The notes below the pieces were generated by a model. That model was not told the DNA's origin, did no database searches, and worked only from the letters and a program-made list of their open reading frames with translations. Positions 8,914 to 15,909 of a stretch of DNA of 33,836 nucleotides are shown piece after piece (within the stretch, counting starts at the first letter, position 1; every line of letters begins with the position of its first letter). The DNA is taken from contig JAFAZD010000068.1 of assembly GCA_019239955.1 (NCBI GenBank), positions 1 through 33,836 on the forward strand. The letters run 5' to 3'. The stretch is from Armatimonadota bacterium (GTDB taxonomy: Bacteria > Armatimonadota > Armatimonadia > Armatimonadales > Capsulimonadaceae). The translations under genes were made by a program, and so were the position numbers.

Positions 8914-10029
8914 TTGACCGCCCCCGCCGCCCTCACCGTCCGCGAACTGACCGATGCCGACCATGCCGCCTGGAATGCCTTCGTCGGCTCCCTGCCCGAA
9001 GGCGACGTGCTGCAGGCCTGGGAGTGGGGCGCGGTGAAGCGGCCCGACTGGACCCCCCTCCGCCTCGGCATCTTCCGGGGCGACGACCTGACGGGTGGGG
9101 CGGCCATCTTGCGCCGCCGACTGCCCCTGGTCGGCCCCTTCTTCTACGCCCCGCGCGGCCCCCTGCTCGCCGACTGGACCGATGAGGCCGCACTGATCGC
9201 CTTGCTGTCCTGCATCCGCACCCACGCGCGCCAGGCGGGGGCCGGTTTCCTCAAGATCGACCCCGCCGTCCCCATCGAGCGCCCGAAGGTCGCCGAGACG
9301 CTGCAGCGGCACGGCTTCGCGCCGCCGCCCGACGCCGATCCGCAGGGGTTCGGCGGCACCCAGCCCCGCTGCGTCATGCAGCTCGACCTGGCGGGCCGCA
9401 CGGAGCAGGAGATACTGGCCTCCTTCAAGGGGCAGACCCGCCGCAACATCAAACTCTCGGTCGAGAAGCACGGCGTCGAGGTCGTGGACGACCTGACGCG
9501 GGATCATCTGACCATTTTCAACGATCTGATGCAAGTCACCGGCGCCCGCGACGGCTTCCGCCCGCGCCCCCTCTCCTATTTCCAGACTCTCTGGGACAAC
9601 CTGGTTCCCGCCGGCATGGCGAAGCTGTTCCTGACCCGCTACGAGGGCGAGTGGCTCTCCGGCGCGCTGTGCTTTCGGATCGGCGACAAGTGCTGGTATG
9701 TCTACGGCGCGTCGGGCAACGAGCACCGCAACGTCATGCCCAACTACGCCATGCAGTGGGCCATGATCCGCTGGGCCAAGTCCCAGGGCTGTTCCTGGTA
9801 CGACTTCCGCGGCGTCTCCCCCCGCCGCCGCCAGGAAGGCGAGAGTGCCGAGGAGGTGGAGAAGGAGGACCACTTGCAGGGCCTGAACCGCTTCAAGGAG
9901 GGCTTCGGCACCCGCTACGTCGAATATATTGGCGAGTTCGACCTGGTCTACAATCCCCTGGCCTACTGGGCCTTCACCACCGGCAAGCCCAGAGCGCAAA
10001 AACTGGTGCGAAAGATGAAGGGGAAGTGA
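8914..10029 (+). CDS. FemX/FemAB-type peptidyltransferase (lipid II interpeptide bridge family)
   Basis: A 371-residue FemABX protein built of two GNAT-like halves. Such enzymes add amino acids from aminoacyl-tRNA to the lipid II stem peptide on the cytoplasmic face. Recognisable parts are FVGSLPEGDVLQAWEWGAVK, PFFYAPRGPLLADW, FLKIDPAV, the hallmark SFKGQTRRNIKLSVEKHGVEV, GALCFRIGDKCWYVYGASGNEHRN and the C-terminal LNRFKEGFGTRYVEYIGEFDLVYNP. The start is TTG at 8914 with AGGAG at 8901-8905; homology starts just after it. An upstream frame opening at 8737 would overlap the promoter. It heads a cluster with alanine racemase and two M14 peptidases, which supports a cell-wall role. The added amino acid cannot be told from sequence. 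Confidence 0.9.
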   Translation: MTAPAALTVRELTDADHAAWNAFVGSLPEGDVLQAWEWGAVKRPDWTPLRLGIFRGDDLTGGAAILRRRLPLVGPFFYAPRGPLLADWTDEAALIALLSCIRTHARQAGAGFLKIDPAVPIERPKVAETLQRHGFAPPPDADPQGFGGTQPRCVMQLDLAGRTEQEILASFKGQTRRNIKLSVEKHGVEVVDDLTRDHLTIFNDLMQVTGARDGFRPRPLSYFQTLWDNLVPAGMAKLFLTRYEGEWLSGALCFRIGDKCWYVYGASGNEHRNVMPNYAMQWAMIRWAKSQGCSWYDFRGVSPRRRQEGESAEEVEKEDHLQGLNRFKEGFGTRYVEYIGEFDLVYNPLAYWAFTTGKPRAQKLVRKMKGK

Positions 10030-10151
10030 ACCCCCTGCGGGGTAAGAACCCCCTCCAACGGCACACCAAACTTGCCGATAATCTTGACAGGCCCTTTGTG
10101 ACAGCCTGCCTCTCCTGACGGACGCGCGCACCCGCTTTCGGAGAAGATCTT

Positions 10152-11381
10152 ATGTCCCGCCTCATTCGCGCCGTCGTGGCGCTGATTTTCCTGGCTGCAC
10201 TGCCGGCGCATGCCGAAAAGAATTTGAGACGCCCGCCGGGCACGACCCGCTACGCACCGATGGTCGCCCGGCTGAAGGCGCTGCTCGCCTACGACCAAAA
10301 TGCCGGCGCGCACCGGATGGAGTTGTCCAGCATCGGGCAGTCCGTCAAGGGCCGCGACATCTGGATGGTGACGCTGCATGAGGCCGCCCCCGCAGAGGCC
10401 GCCACCCCGGCTCGTCCCTCGCCACTGCCGTCCCCGCAAGCGGGAGAGGGGCCAGTCACGCAAGACTCGGCCGCTGGACAAGAGGCACAGCCAGATGATA
10501 CTGGCCCCTCCCTCGGCCCTACGGGGGAGGGGTGGCCGAAGGCCGGGGTGGGGGCCTCTCCGAAGAAACTGTTCTACCTCTGCCGCCAGCACGGACACGA
10601 GCCGGCCAGCACCGAGGGGGCCTTGGCGTTCATTGAGAAGCTGGTCAAGGCGCAGCCCGGCTCGCCGCTGGCGCGGGACTTGCAGCGCGTCACCGTCTAT
10701 ATCGTCCCGATGGCGAACCCGGACGGGGCCGAGGCGTTCCTGCGGCACAACGCGCATGACGTGGATTTGAACCGGGACTGGCTGCGGCAGACGCAGCCGG
10801 AGACGCGCGCGTGGCTGCTCGCCATCAAGCGCATCCACCCCGATTTGATGACCGACCAGCACGAACTCTATCCCAACGACAGACGCTGGGACTTCACCGA
10901 GACGGCGGGTGCGGCCAGCGGCGCGGACCCGGGCCTGGTGACGATGTGCGTGAGCACACAGTCCGTCGTCCAGGGCGCCATGCAGGCCGAGGGCTTCCCG
11001 ACGGCTTGCCACCTCATCAACGACCACCACCCGGCGCGGCTCGCGCACCGCTACGGCTGCGTCGTCGCGGGCATCCCGACGATCCTGTTTGAGACCAACC
11101 GGCTGACCTGGCTGCACCGCAGCGTCGCCGCCCGCGCCGCCGCGCACGCGCAGTTCATGGCCGACGTGCTGCGCGACCTCGCGGGCGAGCGCGACCAGTT
11201 GGAGGCCGAGGCCCGTGACTGGCAGATCGCCCATGCGCGGAACACCCTGCTGGCCTCGCGCAAGAAGGGCTACCAGCGCGTCCCCCCCGCCCCTAATTCT
11301 GGGGAAGAAGATCGCCCGCCAACCCCCAATTCTGGGGGAGTCGGAGAGGAGACCGGGGCGGCGGAGAAGACCGGCGAATGA
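10152..11381 (+). CDS. Secreted M14-family zinc carboxypeptidase with two repeat-derived insertions
   Basis: A 409-residue protein with a signal peptide (MSRLIRAVVALIFLAALPAHA, cleavage after Ala21; two stretches). The M14 fold shows the zinc ligands His147 and Glu150 in RQHGHEPAST, PMANPDG and DLNRDW, the third ligand His237 in TDQHELYPND, and the catalytic Glu314 in ILFETNR. Relatives such as MpaA trim murein peptides. Two segments are foreign to the family. Residues about 82-135, between the second strand (WMVTLHE) and LFYLCRQHGHE, are encoded by a 160-bp inverted-repeat element. Residues about 379-400 (APNSGEEDRPPTPNSGGVG) come from CCCC-AATTC-GGGG repeats. Both keep the frame. The gene overlaps alr by 4 bp (ATGA). 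GGAGAAG precedes the start. Confidence 0.9.
   Translation: MSRLIRAVVALIFLAALPAHAEKNLRRPPGTTRYAPMVARLKALLAYDQNAGAHRMELSSIGQSVKGRDIWMVTLHEAAPAEAATPARPSPLPSPQAGEGPVTQDSAAGQEAQPDDTGPSLGPTGEGWPKAGVGASPKKLFYLCRQHGHEPASTEGALAFIEKLVKAQPGSPLARDLQRVTVYIVPMANPDGAEAFLRHNAHDVDLNRDWLRQTQPETRAWLLAIKRIHPDLMTDQHELYPNDRRWDFTETAGAASGADPGLVTMCVSTQSVVQGAMQAEGFPTACHLINDHHPARLAHRYGCVVAGIPTILFETNRLTWLHRSVAARAAAHAQFMADVLRDLAGERDQLEAEARDWQIAHARNTLLASRKKGYQRVPPAPNSGEEDRPPTPNSGGVGEETGAAEKTGE
10397..10556. repeat. 160-bp inverted-repeat element inside the M14 peptidase gene
   Basis: The ends are GGCCGCCACCCCGGC (10397-10411) and GCCGGGGTGGGGGCC (10542-10556), inverted with one mismatch. Inner parts match the 345-534 element: CTCGTCCCTCGCCAC, CCGCAAGCGGGAGAGGGG and a right hairpin CCCCTCCCTC/GGGGGAGGGG. 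It is translated in frame as about 54 residues. Confidence 0.8.
11288..11352. repeat. Two CCCC-AATTC-GGGG hairpin repeats at the end of the M14 gene
   Basis: CCCCTAATTCTGGGG (11290-11304) and CCCCCAATTCTGGGGG (11323-11338), followed by AGTCGGAGA, are small hairpin units also found at 13591, 21115-21175 and 21516-21540. They encode PNSG(E/G) motifs at the C-terminus of the peptidase and end just before the alr start. Confidence 0.7.
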
Positions 11382-12508
11382 CCGCCCTTTCCCATGACGC
11401 GTGGGTCGCGGTCAGCCGCGCCGCCCTGCGCCACAACGTCCAGGCCGTCCGCACGCTGCTGGCGCAGGGGACGGACAGGCCGCCGCAGATGATCGCCGTC
11501 GTCAAGGCCAATGCGTTTGGGCACGGCGCGGGCGAGACGGCCCGTATCATGCAGGAGGCGGGCGTGGGCTTCTTCGCCGTCACCACGCCCGTCGAGGCAT
11601 GGGAGTTGCGCGCCGCCGGCATCACGGGCCGCATCCTTGTCTTCCTGCCGCCCCTGCCGGATCAGGCGGACGCGCTGGTGGAGGCGGAAGTGGACATCTC
11701 CGTCGGTGACGAAGAGGGGCTACGGCAGACGGCCCATGCGGCACGGCGGCAGGGGAAGACGGCGCGGGTGCATCTGAAGGTGGACACGGGGATGGGCAGA
11801 CTTGGCATCCTGCCGGCGGATGCGCTGCCGCTGGCACGGAGAATCGCGGCGGAGCCGGTCGTGGAGTTCGCCGGCCTTTATACACACTTCGCGCGGGCAC
11901 TGGAGAAGGACCCGACGCCGACTCGGCGACAGTTCGCGCAGTTTCAACAGGTGGCGCGGCAGATTGAGGAGGCGGGCATTCACCCCGGGTTGCGGCACTG
12001 CGCCAACTCGGCGGCCATGGTGCGCTTCCCGGAGATGCGGCTGGACGCCGTGCGGCCCGGCACAGCTCTTTACGGCCAGTACCCCAGCGCCGCCGTGCCC
12101 CGGACGCTGGACTTGCAGGACACCTGGCGCTTGCAGGCGCGCGTCGTGGCCGTGCGGGACGTGCCGGCGGGAACGGCGGTCGGCTACGGCGGCGAGTACG
12201 TCACCCGGCGCCCCACCCGGCTGGCCGTCCTGCCCATCGGCTACGCGGACGGCTTCACCGTCGCCCCCGCCAGCGTCACGTCGGGCTGGCGCGGAGTCAG
12301 GACACTGCTGCGCGACCTGACCGGGCGCGGCCCCGGCGTCTCCGTCACCCTGCACGACCGGCGCGCGCCGGTGCTGGGGCGCGTCGCCATGCAGGTCTGC
12401 ACGGCGGACGTGACCGACATTCCCGGCGTCGCCGTCGGCGACATCGCCACCGTCCCCGCCCGCCGAATCACCGCCAGCGCGCGCCTACCCCGGATTTACG
12501 AGGACTGA
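11378..12508 (+). CDS. alr: Alanine racemase
   Basis: A 376-residue PLP enzyme that interconverts L- and D-alanine for peptidoglycan. The PLP lysine is Lys43 in AVVKANAFGHGA. VHLKVDTGMGRLGI (131-144), HCANSAAM (207-214) and RPGTALYG (226-233) are the barrel motifs. The second catalytic base is Tyr270 in VGYGGEY, followed by RLAVLPIGYADGF, and GRVAMQVCTADVTD lies near the end. It overlaps the upstream peptidase by 4 bp and the downstream one by a single base (TGATG), so the three are translationally coupled. Length and motif order are normal. Confidence 0.95.
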   Translation: MTALSHDAWVAVSRAALRHNVQAVRTLLAQGTDRPPQMIAVVKANAFGHGAGETARIMQEAGVGFFAVTTPVEAWELRAAGITGRILVFLPPLPDQADALVEAEVDISVGDEEGLRQTAHAARRQGKTARVHLKVDTGMGRLGILPADALPLARRIAAEPVVEFAGLYTHFARALEKDPTPTRRQFAQFQQVARQIEEAGIHPGLRHCANSAAMVRFPEMRLDAVRPGTALYGQYPSAAVPRTLDLQDTWRLQARVVAVRDVPAGTAVGYGGEYVTRRPTRLAVLPIGYADGFTVAPASVTSGWRGVRTLLRDLTGRGPGVSVTLHDRRAPVLGRVAMQVCTADVTDIPGVAVGDIATVPARRITASARLPRIYED

Positions 12509-13842
12509 TGCGTCTCGCCCTGATAATCGGGATGGTGCTGCTGACTGGGGTGACTTGCTTCGGCGGAAGGATCCCCCTCCGGCGGGAGAACCCCCTCCGG
12601 CTCGCCGAGGCTCGCCACCTCCCCCGAAACGGGAGAGCAGAATTGGCGGGGGGCGTTATTTCTCCCCTTCCCTCTCCGCTTCGGGGAGGGTGGCCGAGGA
12701 ACGAGGCCGGGAGGGGTTCTTTTTCGGCCGTCACCCCCTACCCCCGCATGACGGCCGAACTCCAGGCCGAAGCCGCCAGGTCCCCCTGGGTGCGCCTGAC
12801 CTCCCTTGGAAAGACTTCGCGGGGGCGAACGCTCTGGCTGGCGCGCGTCGCCGACCCCGCCGCACCGCCGCCCGCGCGGACTGTCCGGCTGCTGGTGCTC
12901 TGCCGACAACACGGCGATGAACCCGCGTCCACGGAGGCCGCCCTGGGCCTGCTGCGCCGCATCAGTGCAGGGGGCGACCCGGCACTGCGCGCCGAACTGC
13001 GCCGCGTCACGCTCTACGTCGTCCCGATGGTCAACCCCGATGGGGCCGCGGCCGGGACGCGCGCGAACGGGGCCGGGGCCGACCTCAACCGCGACTGGGG
13101 CGTCTTCGGGCAGCCGGAGACCCGCGCCGTCGCCCGCGCCGTCGCGCTGATCCGCCCCCATGTCCTCATGGATGCCCACAACTGGGACGGCGGCGACCAT
13201 TACGATGCCAATTGCGTGGAAGTGTCACGGGACGGGACGCGCCCGCTGGGCCGGGCGGCACAGGCGCTGCAAGCCGCTGGGATTGCCCAATTGCAGTCGT
13301 CGGGTTATTCCGTCGCCGCCACCTCGTACAGCCCGGCCGCCGATCCGCACTTGGCCCATCGCTGGTTCACGAGACAGGGAATACTGTCCTGCCTGGTGGA
13401 GACCCGCAGCGGCAGCCCGCACGATGCCGCCGACTTCCAGCGCCGCCAGGGGGTCTACGTCGCGCTCATCCACGCCCTCGCCCGCCGCTACGCCGATGCC
13501 CGCTCGGAGTTGGATCAGCTGGAAGGACACCGTCCGCCGTCCGAGCAGGAGGCGCGCCTGTTCCCGCCCCGGCCTGCCGCTTCCCCGCCGTCTCCCCCGG
13601 AATTGGGGGCAGGGGGGGCCAAACGCCCCATCCTCTGGCTCTGGGGCATCGGCCCCTACGGCCTTGCCCTTTTCGCCCTCAAACTCAGCCGCGATGGTGG
13701 AAGCGTGATGGGACGGACACCAGAGTTCGCTCCGGCCAGCGGAAGGCGGTCAGCAGGCCGCCCCGGTACGCGCCGGTATCAATGTTCACCGTGTTCCCGC
13801 GCACCTCGGCCCGCTCCTGCGGCGTGTGGCCGTAGACGATGA
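12508..13842 (+). CDS. Second M14-family zinc carboxypeptidase, repeat-interrupted, with altered C-terminus
   Basis: A 444-residue paralogue of the upstream peptidase. It starts at the TGATG overlap with alr and opens with a hydrophobic leader (MRLALIIGMVLLTGVTC). Residues about 27-71 are translated from a repeat element, and the M14 domain follows: His135 and Glu138 in RQHGDEPAST, NPDG, DLNRDW, His224 in MDAHNWDGG and Glu298 in LVETRSG. A second repeat gives PSPPELGAGG (361-370), then a hydrophobic helix (373-393, ILWLWGIGPYGLALFAL). The last ~45 residues are arginine/proline-rich and overlap the convergent phosphatase gene by 158 bp. The +2 frame stops at 13708, so the original end was probably there and a frameshift extended the protein. 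The enzyme may be functional despite the insertions. Confidence 0.8.
   Translation: MRLALIIGMVLLTGVTCFGGRIPLRRENPLRLAEARHLPRNGRAELAGGVISPLPSPLRGGWPRNEAGRGSFSAVTPYPRMTAELQAEAARSPWVRLTSLGKTSRGRTLWLARVADPAAPPPARTVRLLVLCRQHGDEPASTEAALGLLRRISAGGDPALRAELRRVTLYVVPMVNPDGAAAGTRANGAGADLNRDWGVFGQPETRAVARAVALIRPHVLMDAHNWDGGDHYDANCVEVSRDGTRPLGRAAQALQAAGIAQLQSSGYSVAATSYSPAADPHLAHRWFTRQGILSCLVETRSGSPHDAADFQRRQGVYVALIHALARRYADARSELDQLEGHRPPSEQEARLFPPRPAASPPSPPELGAGGAKRPILWLWGIGPYGLALFALKLSRDGGSVMGRTPEFAPASGRRSAGRPGTRRYQCSPCSRAPRPAPAACGRRR
12588..12719. repeat. 132-bp inverted-repeat element near the start of the second M14 gene
   Basis: It runs from GAACCCCCTCCGG (12588-12600) to CCGGGAGGGGTTC (12707-12719), a near-perfect inverted pair. 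The left arm continues CTCGCCGAGGCTCGCCACC and CCCCCGAAACGGGAGAG. The same left arm occurs at 21053, 21448 and 30759. It lies between the signal peptide and the catalytic domain and is translated in frame. Confidence 0.8.
13591..13620. repeat. CCCCC-GAATT-GGGGG hairpin unit in the second M14 gene
   Basis: CCCCC (13594-13598) faces GGGGG (13605-13609) around GGAATT; this is the reverse complement of the AATTC hairpin unit. It encodes PPELGAGG, the same peptide that recurs in the hypothetical protein next to sbcD. Confidence 0.6.
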
Positions 13843-14395
13843 AGGCCAACCCGTGATACTCGGCGGCCCAGTCCCGCCGCAGCGTCTTGCCCTCCGGCGA
13901 CTTGCCGATGGCGTCGCCGTTCAACACGAACCGGCGGGTCTCCGGGTCCGTCTTGCCGATCATCTCCTGCTCGATGCCAGCATGGGCGACGATCAGCGCC
14001 CCGCCGTCCAGCACCCAGTACAGCGCGGCCTGCGCGTAGAGGGCCGCAATCGCCTTTTTGAGCGTCTTTCTGTCCGCCTGCCCCTCAATCTCCGCGATCG
14101 TCTTGTCCAGCCCGCCCTTGCCGGTGTCCACCGGCTCACCCTTGAGCCAGCGGTGGAGCGCGTCATCATGGTTGCCCAGCGTCAGCCGCGCCCGACCCTG
14201 ACTGACCAGGCGGCTCGCCAGACGCAGCACCCGCACGCTCTCCGGCCCCCGGTTGATGAGGTCCCCGACAAAGACCAGCGCCCGCCCGTCGGGGTGATGG
14301 AAGTCTTCATCGTACTCCAGCGCGTCGCACAGCCGCCGAAGGGCGTCATAGCACCCATGCACGTCCCCGATGATGTCGTACTTCTCTTCTGTCAC
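13685..14395 (-). CDS. Metallophosphoesterase, PrpE/PnkP-like
   Basis: A 236-residue calcineurin-type phosphatase. All metal-binding motifs are present in order: GDVHGCYDAL (about 10-19), GDLINRGPES (44-53), LGNHDDAL (73-80), IVAHAGIEQEM (about 133-143) and YGHTPQER (about 188-195). This arrangement, with a GDVHGC start and a C-terminal GHTP, is typical of bis(5'-nucleosyl)-tetraphosphatase PrpE and the phosphatase domain of PnkP. A nucleotide or RNA-end phosphatase is the best guess, and protein phosphatase activity is also possible. The start is GTG at 14395 with GAG 8 bases upstream. Its 3' end overlaps the convergent M14 gene. Confidence 0.85.
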   Translation of the reverse strand: MTEEKYDIIGDVHGCYDALRRLCDALEYDEDFHHPDGRALVFVGDLINRGPESVRVLRLASRLVSQGRARLTLGNHDDALHRWLKGEPVDTGKGGLDKTIAEIEGQADRKTLKKAIAALYAQAALYWVLDGGALIVAHAGIEQEMIGKTDPETRRFVLNGDAIGKSPEGKTLRRDWAAEYHGLAFIVYGHTPQERAEVRGNTVNIDTGAYRGGLLTAFRWPERTLVSVPSRFHHRG

Positions 14396-14426
14396 GCGAC
14401 GGTCTCAACACCGATGATCAGAGGGT

Positions 14427-14545
14427 CAGCGAATGAAATCGTCGCTCCCGGCGAAGATGCCGAGTCTCCGCCTTCGCGGAGACGCTTCTTTGTCCGCGAA
14501 GGGGGACACGCGGCCGCCGGCCATCGGCGGCGAATTCATTCGCTG
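14427..14545. repeat. 119-bp MITE/REP-like element with 19-bp terminal inverted repeats
   Basis: The left end, CAGCGAATGAAATCGTCGC (14427-14445), is matched by the right end, whose reverse complement is CAGCGAATGAATTCGCCGC (14527-14545; 17/19). Inside is a perfect hairpin GTCTCCGC-CTTC-GCGGAGAC (14464-14483). No coding capacity is seen. It fills most of the 160-bp gap between the phosphatase start and the tldE stop. Pieces of the same family occur at 5815 and 22203. Confidence 0.8.
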
Positions 14546-14555
14546 TCTGTGATTG

Positions 14556-15893
14556 CTACGACGACGGGCTGACGCTGGTGAAGTGGAACGCGCGCACCTT
14601 GAGCGCCGGGACCAGCGCGGTGCAGCCGGTCTCGCGCCCGACGGCCCGCTCGGGGCGGCTCATCATCTCCACGCCGGCCAGCAGCGCCGCCGGACTCTCG
14701 TTCCAGCGGAAGTTGACCACCGGGCGCGTGATCCGGCCGCCTTCAATCAGAAAGAGGCCGTCGCGCGTCAGGCCCGTGTTGAGCAGTGTTCGCGGGTCCA
14801 CGCCCCGGATGTACCAGAAGCAGGTCACGAGCAGGCCGTAGTCCGTCGCGGCGATCAGCTCGTCCAGAGTCCGCTCCTCGCCCTCCATGATCAGATTGGA
14901 GGGACCCGGCACGGGGGCGATGCCCTTCTGCCCGGCCCAGTAGCGGGAGACGATCATGTTCTGAAGCCGGCCGTTCTGCACCCAGACCCTCGGCGCGAGC
15001 GGCTGGCCGTCCTCGCCCCAGGGCAGGGACGGCACGAGCGGGTGCGTGGGGTCGGACGAGATTGTGATGTTGTCGCCGAACAGTTTCTGACCCAGCTTCG
15101 TCCCCGCCTCCTTGTCGGAGAAGTAGCTGCGGCCCTCGTCGGCAGGGCGTCGGTTCAGGCTCCACAGGAAGTAAGCCACCTGGTCGGCGGCGGCGGACGG
15201 CTCCAGCACGGCGGGGTACGCCCCCGGCTCCAGCGTGACGGGATTCTGCGAGCGCAACGCCTTCTCCATGGCGCGCGCGGCGATCTGCCGGCCGTCAATG
15301 TCGGCGTCGGCAAGGCGAAACGACTCGGCGGCGGCCCAGCCGCTGCCCGCGCCGCCCTCCGTGCGCATCGTCAGCGAGTAGGAGGCGCGCGTCGCCCGGT
15401 GGCTGGCCCGCAGCCCGCGCGTGTTCGCCAGCGCGTACAGCGTGTGACCGTCCTCCAGGTAGCCGGCGGCGGTCACGCCCTGCGCCCGTGCCCCGCGCAG
15501 CGCCTCGGCGGCGACGGCGGCCCGCGTGTCGGGCGCGGCGCGTGCCGTGGCCTCGTCCCACTCCGGCGGGGCGAGGTACTCTTGTGGGCCAAGACGCGGC
15601 ATGTATTCGGGGCTTTCGGGTGCGATGCGGGCGGCGTCCTCCGCGCGCTGGACGGCGCTTTGCAGGCCCGCGTCCGACAGGTCAGTGGTGGAGATGCTGC
15701 CGACCTGCTTGCCGAAGACGCTGGTGACGTGCAGGCGGGTCTCGTCGGCCTGCCCGGAGGTCGTCGGATCATTGCAAGCGAAGCGCAGGTGGCCCTGCAC
15801 GCCGCTGTGTAGGCTGACCTCCATTTCGTCGGCGCGGGAGAGGGCCGTGGTCTTGTCCAGAATGGCGCGGGCCTCGTCGTCGGTCAGTGGCAT
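14556..15893 (-). CDS. tldE: TldE/PmbA-type subunit of the TldD/TldE peptidase
   Basis: A 445-residue PmbA/TldE-family protein. In the known heterodimer, TldE lines the chamber while TldD carries the active site; it processes peptides such as microcins and antitoxins in the cytoplasm. Fitting features are GYLEDGHTLYALANTRGL, a central RSQNPVTLEPGAYPAVLEPSA-like segment (two parts), VQNGRLQNMIVSRYWAGQKG, PGPSNLIMEGEERTLDELI and ATDYGLLVTCFWYIRGVDP. There is no HExxxH, as expected for the E subunit. The ATG at 15893 is preceded by GGAG at 7 bases. The open frame extends further upstream, but that part is antisense-like arginine-rich sequence over tldD. It follows tldD by 16 bp. Confidence 0.9.
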   Translation of the reverse strand: MPLTDDEARAILDKTTALSRADEMEVSLHSGVQGHLRFACNDPTTSGQADETRLHVTSVFGKQVGSISTTDLSDAGLQSAVQRAEDAARIAPESPEYMPRLGPQEYLAPPEWDEATARAAPDTRAAVAAEALRGARAQGVTAAGYLEDGHTLYALANTRGLRASHRATRASYSLTMRTEGGAGSGWAAAESFRLADADIDGRQIAARAMEKALRSQNPVTLEPGAYPAVLEPSAAADQVAYFLWSLNRRPADEGRSYFSDKEAGTKLGQKLFGDNITISSDPTHPLVPSLPWGEDGQPLAPRVWVQNGRLQNMIVSRYWAGQKGIAPVPGPSNLIMEGEERTLDELIAATDYGLLVTCFWYIRGVDPRTLLNTGLTRDGLFLIEGGRITRPVVNFRWNESPAALLAGVEMMSRPERAVGRETGCTALVPALKVRAFHFTSVSPSS

Positions 15894-15909
15894 GGGGTGT
15901 CTCCGAAGT

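Noticed and set aside
10060-10110. Promoter with TTGACA at about 10083 before the first M14 gene
   Set aside because: No AT-rich -10 follows at 16-18 bp; the gene is more likely read from the femX promoter.
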